64,000 bases of DNA from NCBI RefSeq assembly GCF_003337435.1, contig NZ_QPJS01000004.1:50520-114519 (forward strand), given 5' to 3'. The notes beneath the pieces are model-generated. The model was not told the origin of the DNA. It did no database searches and saw only the letters and a list, made by a program, of their open reading frames with translations. Made by a program: the position numbers and the translations under genes. Positions within the stretch are counted from its first letter, which is position 1, and the number at the start of each line of letters is the position of its first letter. Below are positions 35,480 through 44,988 of this stretch, piece by piece. This DNA comes from Schleiferia thermophila (lineage in GTDB: Bacteria > Bacteroidota > Bacteroidia > Flavobacteriales > Schleiferiaceae).

Positions 35480-38335
35480 ATGCACTCAAAAATAATCATC
35501 GCCACTATACTAAGTAATTTACTGATTACCAGAGCATTTTCAAATTATGACCTGCCGATTTTGTTCAAATCCTTTGGAATCGAAAACGGTCTTTATTCTA
35601 CAGAAATCAACGATGCCCTTTTAATAGACCAAACCTTCCGATTTTTTGGCAGCGAAGGTCAGGGCCTTATTAACTATCGAAAAGGAAACTTTTATTACTA
35701 TGGTGTGCCAGAGGGATTGAGGGTCCCATTTGTAAATGCCTTAGCTCTCTACAATTCAGATAGTCTTCTGGTGGCATCCGAACATGAAGTGTACTTTTTC
35801 AGTCAAAGAAGCAAAAAGTTCTACTTGATTGCTACATTAGAAAATTCCTTGAAAATTCGAAAATTTGTTCAGTTTGAAAATCGCGTGTATTTCCTTTCAA
35901 ACACCGGTGAATTGTTCTCATTCGAAAAAAACACTTCAGATTTTTTACTCTTAAAATCCGAATTAAAAAATATAAAAAAAGTATTTACATGCCATCTTAG
36001 TTTATACGTAATACAGGGTGACTATACCTTATCCGAATGGGAAGATAACTCCATCAAAAAAGTATATGTAAGTAAAGAAAAAATTCTTAATGCAATCGAA
36101 AGAAACGGAATAATTTATCTGTTTACAAGTTCAAAAATTATCAAAATAAAAAATCATAATGTTATCGACAAAGTCAGATTGCATAAACCCATAAATCAAA
36201 TTTATAGTCTGCAAAAAAATAAAAATTATATTGTTGGTCTTACCGGTACAAATGAAATTTTTTTAATCGATGAAAATGACAATCAAAAAATTATCAACTC
36301 AAAAACATATATCTTCAGAATTTTTCTATTTGATAATGATGAATTGTGGGTTTCTGAAAACGAACGATTAAAATGCTTTCTCTTAAATTCCATTTACTCG
36401 TTTACTTCATTTGATTATCCCGTTGGGAAATTAATTCTGGACAAAAGAGTCATACATGATAATCTGTATATATCTTTTGGAAAAAAAGTGTTGCAATGCG
36501 ACCTGAATTTAGGTAATATTCGCTTAATATCAGATTTTTTTCACACGAATACCGGCATAGTTTTTCAGATTTTACCTTGGATGGACCACTCCATATTGTT
36601 CAACACTGAAACTGGTATTTATCAGTGGTATCGAAATCAATTGCTTCATTATCGTCTGATGAATTTTCCCTTTGATATAGGCAATATAGATGTATTTTAC
36701 GGTCAGCTGAGTTTTCTGAATGACAAGGGCTTGTTGGTTTATTTTAAAGATAAAAAATATCAATACTTCTTGAATAACGCATGGATCAAACATTACAGAA
36801 TATCGGATAGTTTACTGGTTTTAATCGATCCGGACATGATAACTTTTGTCCTTTGCAACCTCGATTCACTACATGAGCTTAAATCGTATCCTTTTAACCA
36901 AATTACTTCTGTACACTTCGATACAATTTCGAAAGCTATTTGGGTTTTTGAAAATGCTACATTGCACAGGATTTGTTTAAAAGATTTTCATAAAATTGAA
37001 CAAAGATATTTTGGGACAAATCCCAGATTAATAGAAACCGTAGGTCGAGATAGCCTACTTGTGTTTTCTGATGAATTAAGGCTTCTGATTGCAGGTAATT
37101 CCAATTCTACAGCATACACCCTTAAATTTTCCGACTGGTTAACCCGAAATGTTCAAATCAATGCGGTCGTTCGGCATGGGAACGACATTTTTATAGTGAG
37201 CGAAAATGGAATTTTAAAGAGTGAATCAGATGACTTTCTTAAACCTCTCAAAACACATTTCAAAATTGAAAAACTACTGGTCAATGGTGTACAAAAATTT
37301 CATGACAAACCATTGACCCTGAGAAGTTTTGAAAACACGCTCAGTTTTATTTTTGAACCGGTGTCAGATATTTTTTCAGAGACCAGTTTTCTATTTCGTT
37401 TTATCATCATTACAGATCAAAAAAGCGATACAGTTGTGTCATCGGTAAACGAGCTGTATCTGACCAATCTGATTCCGAACCGTTACAAAGTCTTATATCA
37501 ATTATTTACTCGTACTGGCGAGCTGCTTGATGAGGGGGAAATTTCCTTTCTAATCAAGAAGCCATTTTATCTTACAGGGTATTTTCTCCTTTCATCTTCA
37601 TTCGCGATTATACTTGTTGTCTCTATTTTCATACGGTGGCGAATGCGACAGCTAAAGGAAAAAATAGCTCTAAAAGAACAATTACTTGAAACAGAAACCA
37701 AAGCGCTCCGATTGCAGATGAATCCTCACTTTTTATACAATTCACTGGAATCAATTGAAGGCTATATTCTGAAGGCAGATAAAATAACGGCAGTTCGTCA
37801 TTTGAATAAATTTACCCGATTGATGCGACTCATCCTTGAAGGAAGTGACAAGGGGTTTCATTCGCTTAAGCGAGAAATTGATTTGCTTAAAAATTATCTC
37901 GATCTCGAACAGATGCGTGCCGAACGATCTTTTGAGTATGAATTTGAATACTTTCCAGATGAAAAAGCTTTGGAAAACCATCAAATTCCATCCATGATCC
38001 TGCAACCACATGTTGAAAACTCAATTATTCACGGTCTCCGACCTTTGAAGGACCGAAAAGGTCTAATTAAAATATCCTTTTATCTTCGTGAAAAGGAAAA
38101 TATCATCGATGTATTCATTGAAGACAATGGGGTAGGAAGGATAAAATCATCCGAATTACCTGTAAAAACTGATGTGAAATCAAAATCATTGGCTCTAAAA
38201 ATCAACAAACAAAGACTTGAATATCTGAGTCAAACTTCAAAAAAACAGCTATTTATAAAAATACATGACAAAATGGATGTTAACGGTTTACCTTCGGGTA
38301 CCATTGTTCACCTTGTTTTGCCAATTGTAAAATAG
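35480..38335 (+). CDS. LytS/YehU-type sensor histidine kinase with large extracytoplasmic domain
   Basis: 951 residues. A signal peptide and about 670 residues of a propeller-like periplasmic sensor (repeats such as FFGSEGQGLINYRKGNFYYYG) precede one membrane helix at about 695-717 (YFLLSSSFAIILVVSIFIRW). After a coiled coil comes the His_kinase domain with LRLQMNPHFLYNSLESIEGY (phospho-accepting H750) and the N box HVENSIIHGL (N847). DNGVGR is the G box. Such kinases pair with LytTR regulators; the regulator gene follows 5 bases later. The ligand is unknown. The sensor region is notably AT-rich and weakly conserved in appearance. Confidence 0.93.
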   Translation: MHSKIIIATILSNLLITRAFSNYDLPILFKSFGIENGLYSTEINDALLIDQTFRFFGSEGQGLINYRKGNFYYYGVPEGLRVPFVNALALYNSDSLLVASEHEVYFFSQRSKKFYLIATLENSLKIRKFVQFENRVYFLSNTGELFSFEKNTSDFLLLKSELKNIKKVFTCHLSLYVIQGDYTLSEWEDNSIKKVYVSKEKILNAIERNGIIYLFTSSKIIKIKNHNVIDKVRLHKPINQIYSLQKNKNYIVGLTGTNEIFLIDENDNQKIINSKTYIFRIFLFDNDELWVSENERLKCFLLNSIYSFTSFDYPVGKLILDKRVIHDNLYISFGKKVLQCDLNLGNIRLISDFFHTNTGIVFQILPWMDHSILFNTETGIYQWYRNQLLHYRLMNFPFDIGNIDVFYGQLSFLNDKGLLVYFKDKKYQYFLNNAWIKHYRISDSLLVLIDPDMITFVLCNLDSLHELKSYPFNQITSVHFDTISKAIWVFENATLHRICLKDFHKIEQRYFGTNPRLIETVGRDSLLVFSDELRLLIAGNSNSTAYTLKFSDWLTRNVQINAVVRHGNDIFIVSENGILKSESDDFLKPLKTHFKIEKLLVNGVQKFHDKPLTLRSFENTLSFIFEPVSDIFSETSFLFRFIIITDQKSDTVVSSVNELYLTNLIPNRYKVLYQLFTRTGELLDEGEISFLIKKPFYLTGYFLLSSSFAIILVVSIFIRWRMRQLKEKIALKEQLLETETKALRLQMNPHFLYNSLESIEGYILKADKITAVRHLNKFTRLMRLILEGSDKGFHSLKREIDLLKNYLDLEQMRAERSFEYEFEYFPDEKALENHQIPSMILQPHVENSIIHGLRPLKDRKGLIKISFYLREKENIIDVFIEDNGVGRIKSSELPVKTDVKSKSLALKINKQRLEYLSQTSKKQLFIKIHDKMDVNGLPSGTIVHLVLPIVK

Positions 38336-38340
38336 AATCT

Positions 38341-39111
38341 ATGGAGGTATTCAAATTGCTTATCGTAGACGACGAACAGGGAATTATAGAGTCTCTATCG
38401 TCTAAAGTTTTGGCTGTATGCAACGACGTAAAAATAATTGGTGCGGCCTCAACCATTGACCAGGCGCTTTCTGTCATTGAAAATCATAAACCGGACATCA
38501 TACTTTTGGACATTCACCTCAATGACGAAAGCGGATTTGAATTAATTCAGGAAATGCAGCTGGCCCTTGATGATTATGAGCCTGCCATCATTTTTATCAC
38601 AGCATACGATGAATATGCGATTAAGGCTTTCAGAGTTAATGCAGTGGATTATTTACTTAAACCAGTAGACATGGACGAATTGTCAGCCGCCATTGATAAA
38701 GCCAGGAAAGCCAAAAGCACTCCTTTGGCAGACCTATCCAAGCAATTGCCACAACAGATTGCAGCACCTCTAAGAGTCGACGATAGAATTCCCGTTTACA
38801 CAAACGAAGGAATTATTTTTTTAAATCAGGAAGAAATCATCCGTATTGAAACCTTTAAAGCGCACACAATAATAATAAAAACGGATGGACAGAAAATTGA
38901 ATCCACCAAACCCATCCGGTTTTATGACCAAATGTTACAAAACACATCACTAACACGTATTCATAAATCCTATATTGTCAACATTAATTATGTAAGAAAA
39001 TACCTCCCGTACAGTGGGGGTTACCTGGAGCTAAACGATGGAGAAGTTTTCTCCATTTCAAGCCGAAAGAGAGAATCCGTATTGAAGAAAATCACATCGC
39101 TCTACCAGTAG
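38341..39111 (+). CDS. LytTR-family response regulator
   Basis: 256 residues. The receiver domain (1-125) has acidic pocket D10/D11, phospho-acceptor D57 (IILLDIHLND), T87 and K107. The LytTR DNA-binding domain covers about 150-250 (IRIETFKAHTIIIKTDGQKI; LTRIHKSYIVNINYVRKY). It is paired with the sensor kinase gene 5 bases upstream. Likely targets include the adjacent secretion-related genes or the regulator's own locus, but no LytTR binding repeats were identified. It ends 3 bases from the convergent protease gene, leaving no room for a terminator. Confidence 0.95.
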   Translation: MEVFKLLIVDDEQGIIESLSSKVLAVCNDVKIIGAASTIDQALSVIENHKPDIILLDIHLNDESGFELIQEMQLALDDYEPAIIFITAYDEYAIKAFRVNAVDYLLKPVDMDELSAAIDKARKAKSTPLADLSKQLPQQIAAPLRVDDRIPVYTNEGIIFLNQEEIIRIETFKAHTIIIKTDGQKIESTKPIRFYDQMLQNTSLTRIHKSYIVNINYVRKYLPYSGGYLELNDGEVFSISSRKRESVLKKITSLYQ

Positions 39112-39114
39112 GCT

Positions 39115-41328
39115 TCATTGTATTACCCACTTCAGGGACTGAGCCCCTTCGTAGGATGTGATTCGAAGGATGTAAGTACCCTTACTTATACCTTTAACCA
39201 TCAACGGTATCCGTTGAATACCTGCATCTAATAATAGCGAATCCTGGTATACTATTTTGCCGTCAAGTGAAGTGATAGCAATGGTTGTTTTGCCATGGAT
39301 TGCTTTTTCAAAATAGATGGTGCATTCCCTTTCTGCTGTGCTTGGGTTGGGATAGATGGATGCTTTTAGTGTAGCAACAGCCAATTCTTCAGTGGTTAAA
39401 ACAGCTGGGCTGATGTTGAAAAATCTGGATACGGTAAAAAAGATTTGGTCGACCCCATCTATTCGAAGTCTGGCGGCCGAAGCACTGATGTTTGGTGGAA
39501 AAATAACAAGGGCTTCCCCGGTATTTGGCCTGCGACCTAAATAGTGTTCCCAGGTCGAACCATTGTTTGTGCTTAGAAAGATGTCAACTTCTTTGCAATT
39601 GATGTTTCCGGCATCGGTATTAGCTACATTCCAGGTGATGCGGGAGATGACTCCGGACTTCATTGCTGCCCCCTGATTGGGGTAGGTGATGACAAATGGT
39701 CCCGCATTGCCATCCACTGACAGTTGTACCTGCCGGTAGCTGACTGCAGAACCGTCTCTTACCGTGAGTCTGAATCTGAGATTTCTTCCATAGGTCGGTA
39801 AAATTTCTCCTACGACATTTACACCGGTGAGAATGGACGGATATCTTGGGAAGAATCTTGTTCCGTGGCTCACAGGCTGAAAACTTCTGAAAATCGGTGC
39901 ATTTCCGCTAGGATTATTAGGGGCTCCGGAAGGACCTGTGTCAAATTGTTCCCAGGTGTAGGTGATGGGGTCGCTTTCCGGGTCCGACGCATAGCCAATC
40001 AGCCTGAAAGGAGTCTCTTTTGGAATTGAAGAATTCGGCAATACTACACTGTCGACAACCGGAGCACTGTTAGGCGTTGTGATACGATTGGCGCAGCTGT
40101 TACCGATGCCCAATATGGCAAAATTGTACATTTCACCAATGGAACCGATGTGGAAATAGTCATCCGAATTGTTCTGCAAATTGGGAGGACAGATGCCCGC
40201 ATATCCCATGATGGTGGAAGCGCTGCCCGGTTCCCACGCCGTTGGACCGTTGCGTTGGCAGGAGTTGTTCTGGGTGTGATTGGCTCCAAATTGATGACCT
40301 ATCTCATGTGCCACATAATCTATGTCGAATGGGTCACCTACGGGAGCTGAACTTCCGGTTACGCCCTGTGCCTTGTTGCTCAGACACACACAGCCAAGAG
40401 CTGCCAACCCACCTCCTCCTGTACTGAAATTGTGGCCAATATCGTATGCATTTGACCCGATAGCGTTGTTGATTACATTGGGATTGGTTGTCAACAGTTG
40501 GTTGGAGTTGTTGTTCTGAAAAGGGTCAGTAGCTGGATCGAGAAATATTAATGTGCTGTTGTTTGGTACGAGCACCAACCTGATGGATATATCTCGTTCA
40601 TACACGCTGTTCACACGATTTATTGTAGTGATGATGGCATTCATTACCGAGGGAATTGTACCCCCGTGAAATTGGCTGTACTCGCCAGTAGTGGTCACTG
40701 CCAGCCGGTATTCTCGTCTGATTTTTTCAACTACCACCACATTGTTGCCGATATTTTCGGTCCTGTGCTCCGGATTGAGATCATCCCTTAGCGTAGCACC
40801 CGTAAAATGACAAAGGGCCTGCTTGTCAGTGAAGAAGTGCTTTTTAAAATAGCATATTGCCAGCTCTGGTTTGTTCCTGTACACCGGATCGATGAACCAA
40901 CTTCCTTCGGGATGGCCTGTAACCATAGCAGTAAAACCCCGGGGACCGATTTCGGCCTTCAGGTATAGGGAGGTGTCACCGCTGATGTAATAGCCTCTTA
41001 TTGCTCGTATGGTCTGAAATTCCTCCATCATGGCTGCTGGCATTACACCAGATTGTGCAATTTTGAAAGTATAAATCCCCCCATCAGGTGCGGGGATACT
41101 CAGATATTTAAACGAACACTTTTCCCAAAACTCGCAAGCAGGAGCACTTTTAAAAATCTCTAATATTTTATGGTTGTCAAATTCAAAGAGCTTAAAATCG
41201 GTAGCAGATATTTGAGCTTCTCTCCGGTCATATAAATTTCTATCCTTTTTGACAAAGAGTAATTCCTGTGAATGGCCTGAAAGTGCCAAACTAAAAATCA
41301 GAAATAGTTGGATTAACTTTTTATGCAT
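39115..41328 (-). CDS. Reprolysin-like zinc metalloprotease with T9SS type A sorting domain
   Basis: 737 residues. After a signal peptide (LFLIFSLALSGHSQ) comes a propeptide-like region and the catalytic domain. HEIGHQFGANH (341-351) is the metzincin zinc motif HExxHxxGxxH, and TIMGYAGIC carries the Met-turn, so the active site is intact. A beta module (about 420-520, SDPESDPITYTWEQFDTG) and an Ig/Ser-Thr-like domain follow. The C-terminal ~80 residues (ATLKASIYPNPSTAERECT ... YILRITSYEG) are a type A sorting domain. Inferred: a secreted or surface-anchored protease. It has a TACTTTTG -7 box 26 bases upstream. Confidence 0.93.
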   Translation of the reverse strand: MHKKLIQLFLIFSLALSGHSQELLFVKKDRNLYDRREAQISATDFKLFEFDNHKILEIFKSAPACEFWEKCSFKYLSIPAPDGGIYTFKIAQSGVMPAAMMEEFQTIRAIRGYYISGDTSLYLKAEIGPRGFTAMVTGHPEGSWFIDPVYRNKPELAICYFKKHFFTDKQALCHFTGATLRDDLNPEHRTENIGNNVVVVEKIRREYRLAVTTTGEYSQFHGGTIPSVMNAIITTINRVNSVYERDISIRLVLVPNNSTLIFLDPATDPFQNNNSNQLLTTNPNVINNAIGSNAYDIGHNFSTGGGGLAALGCVCLSNKAQGVTGSSAPVGDPFDIDYVAHEIGHQFGANHTQNNSCQRNGPTAWEPGSASTIMGYAGICPPNLQNNSDDYFHIGSIGEMYNFAILGIGNSCANRITTPNSAPVVDSVVLPNSSIPKETPFRLIGYASDPESDPITYTWEQFDTGPSGAPNNPSGNAPIFRSFQPVSHGTRFFPRYPSILTGVNVVGEILPTYGRNLRFRLTVRDGSAVSYRQVQLSVDGNAGPFVITYPNQGAAMKSGVISRITWNVANTDAGNINCKEVDIFLSTNNGSTWEHYLGRRPNTGEALVIFPPNISASAARLRIDGVDQIFFTVSRFFNISPAVLTTEELAVATLKASIYPNPSTAERECTIYFEKAIHGKTTIAITSLDGKIVYQDSLLLDAGIQRIPLMVKGISKGTYILRITSYEGAQSLKWVIQ

Positions 41329-41353
41329 AAATTCGGTTATTACAACTAAAGCA

Positions 41354-41361
41354 CAAAAGTA
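41354..41361 (-). promoter_or_regulatory. -7 promoter box (TACTTTTG) for the metalloprotease
   Basis: Minus-strand TACTTTTG, 25 bases upstream of the ATG at 41328. It overlaps the region just before the DCC-family gene start on the other strand (41364). Confidence 0.5.
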
Positions 41362-41363
41362 GC

Positions 41364-41750
41364 ATGCGTCAGGCAGTGATCTTTATTGATTCGGACTGTG
41401 TATTGTGTGAAAAAATTTCACATTGGATCGCCCGGGTCGACAAAGAAAACAAAATCCTATTGTCTAACCTGGGAGGCATTACTCACTCCCAGTATTCAAC
41501 TACCAGCCCGGAAAAGGAATATGTTCAGATGATGTACAATGGAAAATGGTTTAAAGGGCCTGAAGTATTTTTTAAACTCCTCGACATCCTTGGATTTCCA
41601 TATAAGCTTCTAAAAATCTTCAACCTGCTTCCAGGCCCGGTTCTCTGGTTCATCTATTCGCATATTGCACGAAGGCGATACGTCATTTTTGGCCGCAAGC
41701 AAACATGTGTGCTGCAAAATCCTAAACTAAAAGAAAAATTTTTACCTTAA
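41364..41750 (+). CDS. DCC-family thiol-disulfide oxidoreductase-like protein (DUF393)
   Basis: 128 residues. VIFIDSDCVLCEKISHWI holds the family's D-x-D-C-x-x-C motif (C15-x-x-C18), and the rest has the hydrophobic helix pattern expected (LLKIFNLLPGPVLWFIYSHIA). The family has a thioredoxin-like fold and is predicted to act on thiols; no defined substrate is known. It is a separate unit, divergent from the protease gene, and is followed by the rplU promoter. Confidence 0.88.
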   Translation: MRQAVIFIDSDCVLCEKISHWIARVDKENKILLSNLGGITHSQYSTTSPEKEYVQMMYNGKWFKGPEVFFKLLDILGFPYKLLKIFNLLPGPVLWFIYSHIARRRYVIFGRKQTCVLQNPKLKEKFLP

Positions 41751-41774
41751 GGGTGTTAATTTAGATATCAGATG

Positions 41775-41782
41775 TACCTTTG
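41775..41782 (+). promoter_or_regulatory. -7 promoter box (TACCTTTG) for rplU-rpmA
   Basis: TACCTTTGCAG matches the miaB box over 11 bases. The box ends 25 bases before the rplU ATG at 41808. The upstream ATG at 41772 overlaps this box and therefore cannot be the real start. Confidence 0.65.
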
Positions 41783-41807
41783 CAGCCCTAAATCAAATAC
41801 CCTAATA

Positions 41808-42119
41808 ATGTACGCAATAGTAGAGATAGCAGGGCATCAGTACAAAGTACGCAAAGACCAGCCTCTCTTCGTAAATAGACTCCATTCCGCTGTAGGCGAT
41901 GAAATTACATTCGATCGCGTTTTACTGGTGGAGGATGAAAACGGAGTGAAGGTCGGCGCCCCGGTTATAGAAGGTGCAACCGTAAAAGCTGTAGTAGACC
42001 AGCACTTAAAAGCAGATAAAGTACTCATCTTTAAGAAAAAGAGAAGAAAAGGATACCAGAAACTCAATGGGTTCCGCCAATCCATCAGCAAATTGATTAT
42101 AAAAGATATTAACGCATAA
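41808..42119 (+). CDS. rplU: 50S ribosomal protein L21
   Basis: 103 residues, full length for L21, from ATG 41808 ([20 protein letters not shown]). The central [18 protein letters not shown] and the basic [16 protein letters not shown] near the C-terminus are family signatures for 23S rRNA binding. An earlier in-frame ATG at 41772 adds 12 non-conserved residues and overlaps the promoter, so it is rejected. It forms the standard rplU-rpmA pair, 13 bases apart, with a promoter before and a terminator after. Confidence 0.98.
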   Translation: MYAIVEIAGHQYKVRKDQPLFVNRLHSAVGDEITFDRVLLVEDENGVKVGAPVIEGATVKAVVDQHLKADKVLIFKKKRRKGYQKLNGFRQSISKLIIKDINA

Positions 42120-42132
42120 AACCACTAAAGTC

Positions 42133-42402
42133 ATGGCACATAAGAAAGGCGTCGGTAGTTCCAAAAACGGACGTGAATCAGAAAGCAAGCGACTTGGCGT
42201 GAAAATATTTGGCGGTCAGGTAGCAATCGCAGGTAATATCATCGTTCGCCAGCGCGGCACCCGTCATCACCCGGGCAAAAATGTCGGAATGGGCAAAGAC
42301 CACACCCTCTATGCCCTTGTAGATGGAATTGTCGAATTCAAAAAGAAAAAAGACAACAAATCCTTCGTATCTGTAGTGCCCATAGAGGCTGCACAAGCCT
42401 GA
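42133..42402 (+). CDS. rpmA: 50S ribosomal protein L27
   Basis: 89 residues, complete. [20 protein letters not shown] is the conserved N-terminal tail that reaches the peptidyl-transferase centre; there is no cleavable Firmicutes-type leader. [21 protein letters not shown] follows in two recognisable parts ([24 protein letters not shown]). Downstream partner of rplU. Confidence 0.98.
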   Translation: MAHKKGVGSSKNGRESESKRLGVKIFGGQVAIAGNIIVRQRGTRHHPGKNVGMGKDHTLYALVDGIVEFKKKKDNKSFVSVVPIEAAQA

Positions 42403-42426
42403 CCCAAGGTTTTATTCACCCATTTT

Positions 42427-42458
42427 AAGCTATCGTCCTCTGGATGATAGCTTTTTCT
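42427..42458 (+). terminator. Rho-independent terminator of rplU-rpmA
   Basis: AAGCTATCGTCC (42427-42438) pairs with GGATGATAGCTT (42442-42453), one G-U pair, 3-base loop, followed by a T-rich tail. An ATG within it (42444) is in frame with panB, but starting there would place the panB start inside the terminator stem. Confidence 0.85.
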
Positions 42459-42491
42459 TTTATTTGCATTTGTTCAATAAGCAAAACGTAC

Positions 42492-43319
42492 ATGTCAACA
42501 GCCAGGTCCTCAGCTTCAGGTGAAAAAAAAGTAACCACCAATACCGTGCAGGAAATGAAGCGTCGGGGAGAAAAGATCTCCATGCTTACTGCATACGATT
42601 ACACAATGGCCAAGATGGTAGATGCAGCCGGAATCGATATCATCCTTGTAGGCGATTCAGCATCGAATGTCATGGCTGGGCATGAAACCACTTTGCCAAT
42701 TACCCTCGACCAGATGATTTATCACGCTTCTTCAGTCGTAAGGGCTGTCAGCAGAGCCCTGGTAGTGGTCGATTTGCCTTTTGGTTCCTATCAGGGCGAC
42801 AGCAAGCAGGCCCTCAATAGTGCCATTCGCATTATGAAAGAATCAGGTGCACACGCTGTAAAGCTTGAAGGAGGGGAAGAAATAGTCGACTCTATCCGAA
42901 GAATATTATCTGCCGGCATCCCAGTGATGGGGCACTTGGGCCTCACACCTCAGAGCATCTACAAGTTTGGCACCTATACAGTCAGAGCCCGCGAAGAGGC
43001 TGAAGCCGAAAAATTATACAACGACGCCCTGCTTTTAGAAAATACAGGCTGCTTCTCCATCGTCTTAGAAAAAATTCCCAGTGATCTGGGTCGCAAAGTC
43101 GCACAGTCAGTCCGTATTCCGGTCATTGGTATCGGAGCAGGCGCCGATGTAGATGGTCAGGTCCTGGTCATTCACGATATGCTTGGGATGACCTATCAGT
43201 TTCACCCCAGATTCCTTCGCAGATATCTCAATCTTTATCAGGAAATTACCACTGCCATCAGTCAGTATGTAGCCGATGTGAAATCCGGTGATTTTCCAAA
43301 TGAAAACGAACAATACTGA
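42492..43319 (+). CDS. panB: 3-methyl-2-oxobutanoate hydroxymethyltransferase
   Basis: PanB transfers a hydroxymethyl group from methylene-THF to 2-oxoisovalerate, the first step of pantothenate synthesis. The 275-residue protein (from ATG 42492) has [19 protein letters not shown], the metal-site [35 protein letters not shown], and [29 protein letters not shown] (shown whole, 20 residues) closes the barrel. The upstream ATG at 42444 lies in the rpmA terminator and is rejected. No panC lies nearby. The last 20 bases overlap the next gene. Confidence 0.97.
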   Translation: MSTARSSASGEKKVTTNTVQEMKRRGEKISMLTAYDYTMAKMVDAAGIDIILVGDSASNVMAGHETTLPITLDQMIYHASSVVRAVSRALVVVDLPFGSYQGDSKQALNSAIRIMKESGAHAVKLEGGEEIVDSIRRILSAGIPVMGHLGLTPQSIYKFGTYTVRAREEAEAEKLYNDALLLENTGCFSIVLEKIPSDLGRKVAQSVRIPVIGIGAGADVDGQVLVIHDMLGMTYQFHPRFLRRYLNLYQEITTAISQYVADVKSGDFPNENEQY

Positions 43320-43992
43320 CCCCTTTCCATCCGACCTTCCCAACCGGATCAGATACGAAGACAATCACCTGATCATCCTCGACAAACTTCACGGAGAGCT
43401 CGTTCAAGGCGATAAAACCGGCGATACCTGTCTGGCTGACTTTGTTAAAAACTATCTGAAAATCACTAAAAATAAACCTGGAAATGTATTTCTTGGAGTC
43501 ACACACAGACTTGACAGACCCACTTCAGGTCTGGTAATATTTACCAAAACAAGCAAAGCCCTTGCGCGAATCAACCAGATGTTCAAAGACCGAAAAGTCA
43601 CAAAAATTTACAGAGCACTTGTTGAAGGCTCCCTCCCTCCCGGAGTAGAGATTACTCTCCAGAACTATCTCTCCAAAAATGAAAAAACAAATAAATCCGC
43701 AGTCGTTGAAGCCAATCACCCATCCGCAAAACCAGCCAAGTTGATCCTTCAAACAGTGGAAGAATATCGCAACTACAGCCTGGTCGAAATTCAACTCTTC
43801 ACCGGTCGCCATCATCAAATAAGATGTCAACTGGCACATATTGGCCACCCCGTAAAAGGCGATGTCAAATACGGAGCCCGGCGACCGAATCGAGACGGTT
43901 CCATCAGCCTGTTAGCTTACAAACTCCTTTTCCCGCATCCCATAACCAAGCTCCAAATTCACGTCACAAGCGAACAGCCCCTTCATCTTTGA
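43300..43992 (+). CDS. RluA-family 23S rRNA/tRNA pseudouridine synthase
   Basis: 230 residues from ATG 43300 (another ATG is at 43288). The catalytic motif is HRLDRPTSG with the active Asp; [20 protein letters not shown] and [20 protein letters not shown] complete the RluA-type fold. No S4 domain is present, so it is a short RluA-like enzyme; its target uridine cannot be assigned. It overlaps panB by 20 bases, suggesting translation in the same transcript. The shared lagging-type C-rich composition starts around here. Confidence 0.9.
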   Translation: MKTNNTDPFPSDLPNRIRYEDNHLIILDKLHGELVQGDKTGDTCLADFVKNYLKITKNKPGNVFLGVTHRLDRPTSGLVIFTKTSKALARINQMFKDRKVTKIYRALVEGSLPPGVEITLQNYLSKNEKTNKSAVVEANHPSAKPAKLILQTVEEYRNYSLVEIQLFTGRHHQIRCQLAHIGHPVKGDVKYGARRPNRDGSISLLAYKLLFPHPITKLQIHVTSEQPLHL

Positions 43993-44023
43993 GCAGTACA
44001 GCTTAAATTTGTACTAAAAAAAA

Positions 44024-44971
44024 CTGAATCACACACGCGATTACTATGCTGTTCTGGGTCTGAAGCCCGGTGCAACACCCGATGAAATAAAAAGGGCCTA
44101 CCGCCTTCTTGCCAAAAAATACCACCCCGACCGCACATCCAACCCCGCCGATCACTCCCGATTTAGAGAAATTCAATCAGCCTACGAATACCTCACCGGA
44201 AAAACTAAGAAAAAAAGAAAACACTCACAGCCTCCTCCTTATACTCCACATGCCGAGCCTCAACGCACTACATCCACCAATACAGACCATTTCAAACGCA
44301 AATACGGCATTTCCAAAGAAGAATGGCTCCGCCGAAAAGCCAATTCAGAGCGCATCAGACAAAAGTATTCAGAAGAAGCCTATAAATCTCTGAAAACCGG
44401 TTTTTTATGGGCCATTGCTACTGCTTTCTGCATCAGCGTCGTATTTCCAGTTGGCAAAAGTCTCTTTTATGAATGGATGATCAGCCGGGAGCCGGCCAGC
44501 ACCCTGGGCAGTATCAGTTATGCTTTTAGTCACGAAATTGGGCTAAACTTCTCTACACCACATGGACAAAAAAGAGCAGAGCTAAGAGGTAAATATTTCG
44601 CCGGCACCACCTATTTGCCCAATCTGTTCCCCGCCGAAAAAAACGACCTGTACAAGGTACGGTACTATAGCTCCAACCCAAACTATTTCAAAGTCGATTT
44701 CTACGACCTCCCATATACCACTCTCGACAAATATCTGTCCAATTGCCAAAGGGTCATCCAGTCAGGTTCACCTTACTTTCGTCAGCTGCATCCGGACAGA
44801 ATTACGGAATTTCTTGCCGAAGTTTATACCGAATTCGGCATTACAGGTCTAAGTATGATATATCACCACTCCACAGCTTTCTACCAAAACCTCAGATACA
44901 ACTCCGTAACCTTCTACTTCTTTAAAAAAAACGATACCTGGAAGCAACTTATGCGCAAATATGCTCATTGA
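44024..44971 (+). CDS. Membrane-anchored J-domain protein with apparent CTG start
   Basis: 315 residues. Residues 6-65 (RDYYAVLGLKPGATPDEIKR, AYRLLAKKYHPDR) are a J domain with an intact HPD motif at 33-35, the site that stimulates DnaK ATPase. A charged linker leads to one membrane helix at about 124-145 (TGFLWAIATAFCISVVFPVG) and a C-terminal domain with no family I recognise. Going upstream from the J domain, codons run CGC, ACA, CAC, AAT, CTG, AAA, AAA, then a TAA stop at 44015. No ATG, GTG or TTG exists between that stop and the conserved DYYAVLG. CTG at 44024 is thus the only near-cognate start. No indel of one base in the A-run reveals an upstream ATG either. It follows the pseudouridine synthase gene by 31 bases. 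Confidence 0.8.
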   Translation: MNHTRDYYAVLGLKPGATPDEIKRAYRLLAKKYHPDRTSNPADHSRFREIQSAYEYLTGKTKKKRKHSQPPPYTPHAEPQRTTSTNTDHFKRKYGISKEEWLRRKANSERIRQKYSEEAYKSLKTGFLWAIATAFCISVVFPVGKSLFYEWMISREPASTLGSISYAFSHEIGLNFSTPHGQKRAELRGKYFAGTTYLPNLFPAEKNDLYKVRYYSSNPNYFKVDFYDLPYTTLDKYLSNCQRVIQSGSPYFRQLHPDRITEFLAEVYTEFGITGLSMIYHHSTAFYQNLRYNSVTFYFFKKNDTWKQLMRKYAH

Positions 44972-44988
44972 TTAGGTCATTTCTCCCT

